From positions 1 to 64,000 of the forward strand of contig JBBRLS010000015.1 of NCBI GenBank assembly GCA_038231215.1: DNA of 64,000 nucleotides, written 5' to 3'. A program made the position numbers and the translations under genes. The stretch is from Schlegelella_A sp038231215 (lineage in GTDB: Bacteria; Pseudomonadota; Gammaproteobacteria; Burkholderiales; Burkholderiaceae_C). This document shows, piece by piece, positions 9,736-17,739 of this stretch (position 1 is the first letter of the stretch; every line of letters starts with the position of its first letter). The notes beneath the pieces are model-generated. The model was not told where the DNA came from, did not search any database, and saw nothing but the letters and a program-made list of their open reading frames with translations.

Positions 9736-10200
9736 TCACCGTGAAGCAAGGGGCGATCTCGCCGAAGACGATACGGCGTACGCTTCCCCGATCATGTGGC
9801 CCGCCCGGCCGGGCACGCCAATGATGGGCCAGCAGTCGCGCAACCGGACGGCGATGCCGAAAGTACGCATCGACCGCTTCTCGGTGATCGACTCGACGGC
9901 GCTCCACGGAATGAACAAGGGCGGGCTCCTGAAGCGAAACGGAAACAGGATGGAGATGTGCAAGCCGTGCCGGTTGACGACCATGAACAGGCACGCCTTG
10001 TAGTTGACCGGCAGGCGCTCCCGGCCCATGGAGGCAGAGACGAAGCGGAAGTGCTCGCCGACCACGGAGTACCTGGCGCGATAGGGGCCTGCCAGCGTCG
10101 ACCAGCCGCCGATCCGCGCCAGCAAGGCGCCGATGCCGAACCAGAGAATCGCGAACAGCAGCGCCAAGGCGAGAAACCCGATCCTCTGCGTGCCGCTCAC
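9736..10200 (-). CDS. Small membrane protein with PH-like domain, unknown
   Basis: A 154-residue protein with one N-terminal membrane helix (about residues 8-29) followed by a soluble beta-rich part. The segment RHGLHISILFPFRFRSPPLF followed by IPWSAVESI resembles the strand pattern of bacterial PH-like domains. It starts at GTG, 9 nt after the stop of the MscS channel gene on the same strand, so it is probably co-translated with it. A similar layout (membrane part, then a PH-like strand ending in PWSDV) occurs in the protein at 45391-45969. Function unknown. The 149 bp between its stop and the marC-like gene hold no gene I can support. Confidence 0.72.
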   Translation of the reverse strand: MSGTQRIGFLALALLFAILWFGIGALLARIGGWSTLAGPYRARYSVVGEHFRFVSASMGRERLPVNYKACLFMVVNRHGLHISILFPFRFRSPPLFIPWSAVESITEKRSMRTFGIAVRLRDCWPIIGVPGRAGHMIGEAYAVSSSARSPLASR

Positions 10201-10209
10201 GATCGTGGC

Positions 10210-11490
10210 CTACAGCTCGGGCCCGGGCGCCGACACCGCGGCATGCACGACCCGCTGCGGGAACGGGATCTCGATGCCTTCGGCGTCGAGCACGTCGAGC
10301 ACCGCGAGATTGACGTCGGAGCGAACATTGCCCAGGCCGTTCTCCGAATCGAGAATCCAGAAGTTGATGCTGAGGTCCATGCCGTCGGCCGAGAACGCCG
10401 CCAGATGCACGGCCGGCGCGGGGTCGGCGACGACGCGCGGCACGGCGGCGATCGCCGCCTCCAGCTTGGGTTGCAGGGCGCGCACGTCGCTGCCGTAGGC
10501 CACCTGCACGGCCGTCTGCACCAGCACGCGCGGGTCGGCGAGCGACGAGTTCTCGACTCGCGTCGTGATCAGCGTCTCGTTCGGAATGATCGCCTCGCGG
10601 CCGCCGAGCGAACGGACCACGGTGTAGCGGGTGCGGATGTCGGTGACGCGGCCCTCGAAGTTGTCGACCTTGACCATGTCGCCGATGCGAATGCTGCGCT
10701 CGGCGAGGATGACGAAGCCGCTGATGTAGTTGGCGGCGATCTTCTGCAGGCCGAAGCCGAGGCCGACACCGATCGCGCCGCCAAGTACCGAGAGCGCCGT
10801 CAGGTCGATGCCGACCGCCGAGAGCGCGAGCATCAGGCCGACGAAGAGCAGCACGGTGCGCACCAGCGTCGCGGCGATCTTGCGCAGCGAGATGTCGTGG
10901 CCGGTCGCGTTGACGAGGAGCTTTCGCTCGAGAGCCGCCGAGATCCAGAGCGCGAGCACGAGCACGACGCCGGCCGTGATCGTGCCTTCGACGACGTTGC
11001 GCAGCGTCATCTGCGCCGAGCCGATCTTCCAGTTCACGTCGTCCATCGCGTCGAGCACCAGCGGCAGCACGCCGGTGACCCAGAGCACGACGGCAATCCA
11101 GGCCAGCCACGAGATGCTGCGCTCGATGGTGCGCACCCACGAGACGCCGGGGAAGGTGTGCGACAGGACACGCACGCTGAAGCGGATGACGACGAGCGAA
11201 ATCAGGATCGGGATGGCGACGCGGAACACCGCCGGCTTGATCGTCGCCTCGAGGCCGATGCGCGCCGCGAACGCAAAGGCGAGCGCGAGTACCGGAAACA
11301 GCACGCCATCGAAGACCCGGTCGCCGAACAGGACCGAGCCGCTCGGCTGCGCGCGGCCGCGCATCACGCGCACCACGCCCCAGGCGGCAAGCAGGCACAT
11401 CGCGAGCACGGCCAGTTCGGCAGCGGCGCCGGGCCGGGTCAGCGATAGCGCGAGCTCGTCGAGCTCCTTGACGTCGAACGCGCGCACCAT
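10210..11490 (-). CDS. Small-conductance mechanosensitive channel (MscS family)
   Basis: A 426-residue MscS-type channel that would open under membrane tension to release solutes during osmotic downshock. Several N-terminal membrane helices precede the conserved pore helix, which is rich in Ala, Gly and Ser (LSVLGGAIGVGLGFGLQKIA). The beta domain follows (FVILAERSIRIGDMVKVD, then GRVTDIRTRYTVV). The ATG giving MVRAFDVKELDELAL is preferred; a TTG further upstream (11559) would overlap the amidohydrolase gene and add a Pro-rich tail. It lies 55 bp downstream of the deacetylase-like gene on the same strand. Confidence 0.92.
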   Translation of the reverse strand: MVRAFDVKELDELALSLTRPGAAAELAVLAMCLLAAWGVVRVMRGRAQPSGSVLFGDRVFDGVLFPVLALAFAFAARIGLEATIKPAVFRVAIPILISLVVIRFSVRVLSHTFPGVSWVRTIERSISWLAWIAVVLWVTGVLPLVLDAMDDVNWKIGSAQMTLRNVVEGTITAGVVLVLALWISAALERKLLVNATGHDISLRKIAATLVRTVLLFVGLMLALSAVGIDLTALSVLGGAIGVGLGFGLQKIAANYISGFVILAERSIRIGDMVKVDNFEGRVTDIRTRYTVVRSLGGREAIIPNETLITTRVENSSLADPRVLVQTAVQVAYGSDVRALQPKLEAAIAAVPRVVADPAPAVHLAAFSADGMDLSINFWILDSENGLGNVRSDVNLAVLDVLDAEGIEIPFPQRVVHAAVSAPGPEL

Positions 11491-11545
11491 CAGCGGCGGC
11501 CCTGGTGGCCGCGTGGCCTCGGGATCGGGTGCTTCACGCGGCCGC

Positions 11546-12481
11546 TCACACGCCGGCAAGCACGCGCAGGTGCGCGGCGACGCTGCGCGCGAGTGCGCTG
11601 AGGTTGTAGCCGCCTTCGAGGCAGGAGACGATGCGGCCGCCGGCGTGCTTGTCGGCGACGTCCTTGATGCGGCCCGTGATCCAGGCGTAGTCGGCTTCGA
11701 CGAGGCCGAGCTGGCCGAGCTCGTCCTCGCGGTGCCCGTCGAAGCCGGCAGAAACGAAGATCATCTCGGGCCGGAACGCGTCGAGCCGCTCCATCCAGTT
11801 TTCCTCGATGAGCGCGCGAACGGCGGGGCCGCGCGTATAGGGCGGCACCGGCACGTTGATCATGTTCGTGCCCATCGGCACGGCGCCGCTGTACGGATAG
11901 AGCGGATGCTGGAAGATGCTCACCATGAGCACGCGCTCGTCGCCGGCGATGATGTCCTCGGTGCCGTTGCCGTGGTGCACGTCGAAGTCGACGATGGCGA
12001 CGCGCTCGAGGCCGCGCACGTCGAGCGCATGGCGCGCCGCGACCGCCACGTTGTTGAAGAAGCAGAAGCCCATCGCCTGATCGCGCGTCGCGTGGTGGCC
12101 GGGCGGGCGCACCGAGCAGAAGGCGTTCTCGACCGCGCCGTCGATCACCGCATCGGTTGCGGCAACGGCGGCGCCGGCGGCGCGCAGGGCGGCGGCCCAG
12201 GTGCCCGGCGCGGCGACCGTGTCGGGGTCGATGGCGCGCGACCGGCCCTCGGCGGCGATGCGCATGAGCACGTCGCGCAACTCGCCGACGTGTCGGCTTT
12301 CGTGGGCGCGGCCCAGGTCATCGAGCGACACGACTGGGGCTTCCCGATGCTCGAGCGCGTCGTCGAGGCCGGAGGCGATGAGGTAGTCGTCGATGGCGTC
12401 CAGCCGCTGCGGGCACTCGGGGTGGCCCTCGCCCATGTCGTGACCGTGGCAGTCGGGGTGGCTGTAGAAGGCCGTCGTCAT
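11546..12481 (-). CDS. Histone deacetylase family / acetylpolyamine amidohydrolase-like
   Basis: A 311-residue arginase/deacetylase-fold zinc hydrolase. Key motifs are HPECPQRL near the N-terminus, the paired His and channel region RPPGHHATRDQAMGFCFFN, the zinc-binding DFDVHHGNG, and SAGFDGHREDELGQ with the third zinc ligand. In bacteria such enzymes deacetylate polyamines, acetoin-related or small acylated compounds; the substrate here cannot be read from the sequence. The start codon lies only 31 bp from the divergent moxR start, so the two promoters must overlap or extend into the neighbouring genes. Confidence 0.93.
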   Translation of the reverse strand: MTTAFYSHPDCHGHDMGEGHPECPQRLDAIDDYLIASGLDDALEHREAPVVSLDDLGRAHESRHVGELRDVLMRIAAEGRSRAIDPDTVAAPGTWAAALRAAGAAVAATDAVIDGAVENAFCSVRPPGHHATRDQAMGFCFFNNVAVAARHALDVRGLERVAIVDFDVHHGNGTEDIIAGDERVLMVSIFQHPLYPYSGAVPMGTNMINVPVPPYTRGPAVRALIEENWMERLDAFRPEMIFVSAGFDGHREDELGQLGLVEADYAWITGRIKDVADKHAGGRIVSCLEGGYNLSALARSVAAHLRVLAGV

Positions 12482-12512
12482 CGCAGCGGAGTTTTTCTAG
12501 TAAGGTGGCCGC

Positions 12513-13439
12513 ATGAGCCCATCCCTGCGAGACCAATTGGCCGAACTCGTCGGCCAGATCAGCACCATTATCGTCGGCAAGCGTGCCCAGATCGAGGACT
12601 GCGTCGCCTGCCTTCTCGCAGGGGGACACCTGCTCATCGAGGACGTTCCGGGCGTCGGCAAGACGACCCTGGCGCACGCCATCTCGGTCTCGCTCGGCCT
12701 GCGCTTTTCGCGCACCCAGTTCACCGCCGACCTGATGCCCTCGGACCTGATCGGCGTGAGCGTCTACGAGCGCAGCAAGGAAGCGTTCGTTTTTCACGCC
12801 GGGCCGGTGTTCGCGCACGTGCTGCTTGCCGACGAGATCAATCGCGCCGGACCGAAGACGCAGAGCGCGCTGCTCGAGGCAATGGAAGAGCACCAGGTGA
12901 CGGTCGAGGGCGAGACGCGCGCCCTGCCCTCGCCCTTCTTCGTCATCGCCACGCAGAACCCGACCGACCAGATCGGCACCTATCCCCTGCCCGAGTCGCA
13001 GCTCGACCGCTTCCTGATGTGCATCACCCTCGGCTATCCGGACCGCAAGAGCGAGCGCGAGCTGCTCGCCGGCGCCGATCGGCGCGAGGCGATCTCCAAG
13101 CTGCGCGCCGTGATGTCGCCCGTGCAACTGCTCGAAGCGCAGCGCGCGGTGCAAGCGGTGCACGTGTCGGATGCGCTGCTCGACTACCTGCAAGCGCTGA
13201 TCCAGGCGACGCGCTCGGGCGCCTGGTTCGTCGAGGGCCTGTCGCCGCGCGCCGGCATCGCCGTGCTGCGCGCGGCGCGGGCGCGCGCCCTGCTCGGCGG
13301 CCGCGACTACGTGGCCCCCGACGACGTGCAATACGTGCTGCCGCAGACCATCGCGCATCGCCTCGTGCCGGTGCCCGGCGCCGGTCGCGGCCGGCGCGAG
13401 CAGGTGCGGGCGATGGTCGAGGCGGTGCCCTTGCCGTGA
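12513..13439 (+). CDS. MoxR-family AAA+ ATPase
   Basis: A 308-residue AAA+ ATPase that probably acts as a chaperone or metal-insertion factor. Walker A is DVPGVGKTTLA (Lys50), Walker B is LLADEINR, and the sensor segment is ATQNPTDQIGTYPLPESQLD. AAGGTGG precedes the ATG. The next two genes encode a DUF58 protein and a TgpA-type transglutaminase. This three-gene set recurs widely in bacteria, and its exact cellular role is unsettled; membrane or envelope protein maturation is commonly proposed. Confidence 0.95.
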   Translation: MSPSLRDQLAELVGQISTIIVGKRAQIEDCVACLLAGGHLLIEDVPGVGKTTLAHAISVSLGLRFSRTQFTADLMPSDLIGVSVYERSKEAFVFHAGPVFAHVLLADEINRAGPKTQSALLEAMEEHQVTVEGETRALPSPFFVIATQNPTDQIGTYPLPESQLDRFLMCITLGYPDRKSERELLAGADRREAISKLRAVMSPVQLLEAQRAVQAVHVSDALLDYLQALIQATRSGAWFVEGLSPRAGIAVLRAARARALLGGRDYVAPDDVQYVLPQTIAHRLVPVPGAGRGRREQVRAMVEAVPLP

Positions 13440-13512
13440 GACCTCCGCACGGCCGCTCCGAAGGAGGGCTCCTCCCGCTCGGCGGGACGGCGCGCAGCGC
13501 CCAGGGTGTCCC

Positions 13513-14508
13513 ATGACGAGCGTCGCCGCGACGCTCAACCCGGCGGCGTTTGCGCGCAAGCGCTTTCGCAGCTGGTGGCAGTCGCGCCTGCCGCGCACCG
13601 ACACGCAGACCCTGACGCAGGGCAACGTCTACATCCTGCCGACGCGCGCCGGCTGGATGTTCGCGCTGACCTTGCTCGTGCTGCTGCTCGCCTCGATCAA
13701 CTACCAGCTCAACCTCGGCTACATCCTCACCTTTCTGCTCGCCGGCAGCGGCGTCGTCTCGATGCACTTGACGCACGGCACGCTGCGCGGCCTGACGCTG
13801 CACCTGCGGCCGGTCGATGCCGGCTTCGCCGGCGAGCCGGCCGGGCTCGACATCGTCATGACGAGCCCGGGCACGGCGCGCTTCGGCATCGGCCTGCGCC
13901 TGCTCGACGCGCCCGACGCGACACGCGTCTGGACCGACGTGCCGGCCGGCGGCCAGGCGGCGGCGCACATGAGCTTCGTGCCGTTGGCGCGCGGCCTTCA
14001 CGAAGTGCCGACGCTGAGCGCCGAGACCCGCTTTCCGCTCGGCCTGTTTCGCGCCTGGACGGTGTGGCGGCCGGCGGGTCGGCTGCTCGTCTATCCACAC
14101 CCCGAGAGCGACGCGCCGGCCCTGCCCGCAGCGCGCCCGATCGCCGGCGGCCCGACCCGTTCGCGCAATAGCGAAGGTGGTGAGATCGAAGGCGTGCGTG
14201 CCTATCGTCGCGGCGACCCGATGAAGCTCGTCGCCTGGAAGAAGGCAGCGCAGGCGCTCGAGACCGGCGCCGAACTGGTGAGCCGCGACACCAGTGTCTC
14301 GGCACGCCAGGAGCTGTGGCTCGACTGGGCCGCTTGCGGCGCGCTCGCCCCCGAGGAACGCCTGTCGCGGCTCACTGCGTGGACGCTGGCCTCAGAACGC
14401 GCCGGCACCGACTACGGACTGAGGCTGCCCGGGCTCGAGCTCGCTCCGGAGGGCGGTGAAGCGCAACGCCGTCGCTGCCTCGAGGCGCTGGCGCTGTGGC
14501 ACGCATGA
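13513..14508 (+). CDS. DUF58 domain membrane protein
   Basis: A 331-residue protein with two adjacent N-terminal membrane segments (about residues 50-90). A beta-rich region and the conserved DUF58 core EGVRAYRRGDPMKLVAWKKA follow, with the invariant RxYxxGDxxxxIxW-like pattern. DUF58 proteins accompany MoxR ATPases and transglutaminase-like membrane proteins. The 73-bp gap to moxR contains a short GGAGG/CCTCC palindrome (13463-13475). The stop lies 7 nt before the GTG start of the transglutaminase gene. Confidence 0.92.
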   Translation: MTSVAATLNPAAFARKRFRSWWQSRLPRTDTQTLTQGNVYILPTRAGWMFALTLLVLLLASINYQLNLGYILTFLLAGSGVVSMHLTHGTLRGLTLHLRPVDAGFAGEPAGLDIVMTSPGTARFGIGLRLLDAPDATRVWTDVPAGGQAAAHMSFVPLARGLHEVPTLSAETRFPLGLFRAWTVWRPAGRLLVYPHPESDAPALPAARPIAGGPTRSRNSEGGEIEGVRAYRRGDPMKLVAWKKAAQALETGAELVSRDTSVSARQELWLDWAACGALAPEERLSRLTAWTLASERAGTDYGLRLPGLELAPEGGEAQRRRCLEALALWHA

Positions 14509-14515
14509 GATCGTC

Positions 14516-16567
14516 GTGAACACGACGCTCGTACGCACCTGGCTGCCGCACTGGCCCGGTTGGCGTCGCCTGCCGCGCGAAGCGCGGGACACGCTGTTCC
14601 TGCTTGCCGTCATCGCCTGGACGGTGCTGCCGCACGTCTCGCACCTGCCGGTCTGGACGACCGTTCTCACGACCGTCGTGCTGCTCTGGCGCGGCCGCCT
14701 GGCGATCGCCGGCGGCGCGCTTCCCAGTCGGTGGATGTTGCTCGCCGTGCTGGCGCTGGCGATCGGCCTGACCTTCTGGTCGTATCGCAGTCTGCTCGGC
14801 AAGGAGCCGGGCGTGACGATGGCGGTCGCCCTCATGGCGCTGAAAACGCTCGAGCTGCGCGCCCGGCGCGACGCCTTCGTCGTGTTCTTCCTCGGCTTCT
14901 TCATCATCCTCACGCACTTCCTCTATTCGCAATCGCTGTGGGTCGCGGTGGCGATGCTGATCTCGATCTGGGGCCTGCTCACCGGGCTCGTGCTCGCGCA
15001 CATGCCGGTCGGCCAGCCGAGCCTGCGCCAGGCCGGCGGCCTGGCCGCGCGCACCGCGCTCTTCGGCGCGCCGGTAATGGCCTTGCTGTTCGTGCTGTTC
15101 CCGCGCATCGGGCCGCTCTGGGGCGTGCCGCAGGACGGCATCTCGACGACGGGCCTGTCGAACAGCATGAGGATGGGCTCGATGACCGAGGTCGCGCGCG
15201 ACGAGTCGGTGGCCATGCGAGTGCGCTTCGAGGGCCGTCCTCCTTCGCCGCCGGACATGTACTTTCGCGGCCCGGTGTTGACGCGCTTCGACGGTGTCGA
15301 GTGGCGCCCGCTCGGCCTGCCGTTCGCGCCGGCAAACGTGCCGGCGCGGCCGCCCGAGCTGGTGACGCGCAGCCCCGCCATCCGCTACGAGGTGACGCTC
15401 GAGCCGCTGCGCGTCGCGTCGGTGCCGCTGCTCGAGGCGACGACCGAGGTGCGGCCCGTCGAGGGATTTCGCATCAGCGCGCGCGAGGACCTGCAGTGGC
15501 TGGGCGAGCGGCCCATCTACGAACGTCTGCGCGTCAGTGCCGAGGCGCACATCCAGTTCGCGCTGGGCTCGTCGCGGCGCAGCGGCGAAGTCCAGGAGAG
15601 CCTGGAGCTGCCGCCCAACTTCAACCCGCGCACGCTCGCCTGGACGCGTGCCCTGCGCAGCGAGCCTGCGCTGCGCAACGCCGACGCCACCACCTTCGCT
15701 CAGGCGATCCTGGCGCACATCCGCAACGGCGGCTACGACTACACGCTCTCGCCGGGCGAATACGGGGCCAACGCCGTCGACGAGTTCTGGCTCGACCGCA
15801 AGACCGGCTTCTGCGAGCACTTTGCGGCGGCCTTCGTCGTCATCATGCGCGACGCGGGATTTCCGGCCCGCATCGTCACCGGTTACCAGGGCTCGGACCA
15901 GGAGCCGGTCGATGGCTACTACATCGTGCGCCAGAGCTCGGCACATGCCTGGGCCGAATACTGGCAGAACGGGCGTGGCTGGCTGCGCGCCGATCCAACC
16001 GCCGCCGTCGCGCCCGACCGCATCGGCCGCAGCAGCCGGCTCGAAGTCAAGCCGGGTCTCGTCGCCGGCGCCTTTGCGGCGATGAGCCCGCAACTCTTCA
16101 ACGATCTGCGCAGCGCCTGGGAAGCGGTCAACAACCGCTGGAACCAGTGGGTGCTCAACTACACGCGCGGCCAGCAGCTCGACGTGTTGAAAAACATCGG
16201 CTTCACCTCGCCGAGCTGGGAAGACCTGGCGCTGCTGCTCATCGGCGCCCTGAGCACGCTTTCGCTCGCGGGCGCGGCGTGGGCGTGGTTCGACCGGCAT
16301 CGCATCGACCCGTGGGTGCGCCAGCTCGATCGCATGAAGCGGGCGCTGCGCTCGCTCGGCGTCGAGGCAGCGCCGCACGAGGCGCCGCGCACGCTCGCGG
16401 CGCATGTGCGCGAACGGCTCGGCGACGCCGGCGAGGCACTCGCCGCCGCGCTCGAGACGCTCGAGGCGCAGCGTTACGGCCGGGCGCAGGCGCGCCATCC
16501 CGACGCCGCGCTGACGCGGCACTTCAAGGCCGAATCGCGGCGCCTGCGCAACGCGCTCGCCCGATAA
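14516..16567 (+). CDS. TgpA-type transglutaminase membrane protein
   Basis: A 683-residue inner-membrane protein of the TgpA family. About six N-terminal helices precede a periplasmic transglutaminase-like core with the triad Cys433 (TGFCEHFAAAF), His477 (SSAHAWAEYW) and Asp493 (LRADPTAAVAP). A further membrane helix follows (about 575-595), then a cytoplasmic C-terminal tail of DUF4129 type. The GTG at 14516 is chosen because the longer frame overlaps the DUF58 coding region by more than 50 nt. The Pseudomonas aeruginosa homologue is important for viability. With MoxR and DUF58 it forms a likely operon, and mltB follows after 8 nt, which points to envelope or peptidoglycan work. Confidence 0.93.
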   Translation: MNTTLVRTWLPHWPGWRRLPREARDTLFLLAVIAWTVLPHVSHLPVWTTVLTTVVLLWRGRLAIAGGALPSRWMLLAVLALAIGLTFWSYRSLLGKEPGVTMAVALMALKTLELRARRDAFVVFFLGFFIILTHFLYSQSLWVAVAMLISIWGLLTGLVLAHMPVGQPSLRQAGGLAARTALFGAPVMALLFVLFPRIGPLWGVPQDGISTTGLSNSMRMGSMTEVARDESVAMRVRFEGRPPSPPDMYFRGPVLTRFDGVEWRPLGLPFAPANVPARPPELVTRSPAIRYEVTLEPLRVASVPLLEATTEVRPVEGFRISAREDLQWLGERPIYERLRVSAEAHIQFALGSSRRSGEVQESLELPPNFNPRTLAWTRALRSEPALRNADATTFAQAILAHIRNGGYDYTLSPGEYGANAVDEFWLDRKTGFCEHFAAAFVVIMRDAGFPARIVTGYQGSDQEPVDGYYIVRQSSAHAWAEYWQNGRGWLRADPTAAVAPDRIGRSSRLEVKPGLVAGAFAAMSPQLFNDLRSAWEAVNNRWNQWVLNYTRGQQLDVLKNIGFTSPSWEDLALLLIGALSTLSLAGAAWAWFDRHRIDPWVRQLDRMKRALRSLGVEAAPHEAPRTLAAHVRERLGDAGEALAAALETLEAQRYGRAQARHPDAALTRHFKAESRRLRNALAR

Positions 16568-16575
16568 TCGCAACG

Positions 16576-17673
16576 ATGCTTCGTTCTCCGCTCCGCCGCT
16601 CGCTCATGCTCGGCGGCGCCATCTTCGCGACGGTCGGCTCTGCCCCCGCAGGTGCCGCACGCAAGGCGCAAAAGGGCAAGGCCGGGGCCGCAGTGGCCGA
16701 CGACGGCGCGCCCGATCTCGTCACCTATGGCGAGCGCGACGACGTGATGACCTTCGCCGACGGCGTGGCCGAGCGGCGTTCGCTCGATGTGCAATGGCTG
16801 CGTGCCGCGCTGTCGCAGTCGCGCTTCGTGCCGAGCGTCGTGCGCTACATCATGCCGCCACCGGCCGGCACGGCGAAGAACTGGGCCGCCTACCGCGCCC
16901 GCTTCGTCGAGCCGATCCGGATTCGCGCCGGCGTCGCCTTCTGGCGCGCGAACGCGAAGTGGCTGGCAATGGCCGAGGACCTCTACGGCGTGGCGCCGGA
17001 GATCGTCGTCGGCATCGTCGGCGTCGAGTCGATCTATGGCCGGCAGATGGGCAACTTTCGCATCATCGACGCGCTGGCCACGCTGGCCTTCGACTTTCCG
17101 TCCGGGCGCAACGACCGCAGCGACTTCTTCAAGAGCGAGCTCGAGAGCTGGTTCGTGCTGTGCAACAGCGAAGGCCTGGACCCTTTGCTGTGGAAAGGCA
17201 GCTACGCCGGAGCCATCGGCATGGCGCAGTTCATGCCGTCGAGCTTCAACCGCTATGCGGTCGATCTCGATGGCGACGGCCACGTCGATCTGCACGCGAG
17301 CGCCGCGGACGTGATCGGCAGCGTCGCCAACTACCTGGCCGAGTTTGGCTGGAAGCGCGGGTTGGCGGTGCGCTTCGACGTCAGGCCGCCGACCGATACG
17401 AGCGATCGCGCGGCGTTGCTTGCGCCGGACATCGTGCCGACGTTCTCGGCGAGCGAGATGATGGCTCGCGGCGCGGCCTTGCCGCCCGAGGCGCTCGCTA
17501 CGGACAGTGCGCTGGCCTTGGTCGAGCTGCAGAACGGCGGCGCCGCGCCGAGCTACGTCGCGGGCACGACCAACTTCTACGCCATCACGCGCTACAACTG
17601 GTCGAGCTACTACACGATGGCGGTGGTGGAACTGGGCGAGGCGGTCGCCAGGAACATCTCACGCTTGCCCTGA
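16576..17673 (+). CDS. mltB: Lytic murein transglycosylase B
   Basis: A 365-residue periplasmic enzyme that cleaves the glycan strands of peptidoglycan with formation of 1,6-anhydro ends. The catalytic Glu151 lies in GIVGVESIYGRQMGN. Other family signatures are YAGAIGMAQFMPSSF and ITRYNWSSYYTMAV. The N-terminus (about 28 residues) is an Ala-rich signal peptide with a basic start; no lipobox Cys is visible, so it may be soluble or anchored by the uncleaved peptide. The 8-nt gap to tgpA suggests a common transcript. It converges on the subtilase gene with 66 bp between stops. Confidence 0.92.
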   Translation: MLRSPLRRSLMLGGAIFATVGSAPAGAARKAQKGKAGAAVADDGAPDLVTYGERDDVMTFADGVAERRSLDVQWLRAALSQSRFVPSVVRYIMPPPAGTAKNWAAYRARFVEPIRIRAGVAFWRANAKWLAMAEDLYGVAPEIVVGIVGVESIYGRQMGNFRIIDALATLAFDFPSGRNDRSDFFKSELESWFVLCNSEGLDPLLWKGSYAGAIGMAQFMPSSFNRYAVDLDGDGHVDLHASAADVIGSVANYLAEFGWKRGLAVRFDVRPPTDTSDRAALLAPDIVPTFSASEMMARGAALPPEALATDSALALVELQNGGAAPSYVAGTTNFYAITRYNWSSYYTMAVVELGEAVARNISRLP

Positions 17674-17739
17674 GCGCAGGCCTCTTTCGTCACAGCCCTC
17701 GGTGACTCGGCGCTCGAGCGGAACGCCGCGCTCGAACCG

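Noticed and set aside
13440..13512. GGAGG/CCTCC palindrome as a terminator inside moxR-DUF58
   Set aside because: No T-run and the genes form a conserved operon; more likely a variant of the GC-rich spacer element.
17674..17739. Hairpin CGAGCG/CGCTCG in the convergent gap between mltB and the subtilase
   Set aside because: Stem short and no T-run on either strand, so it was not called a terminator.
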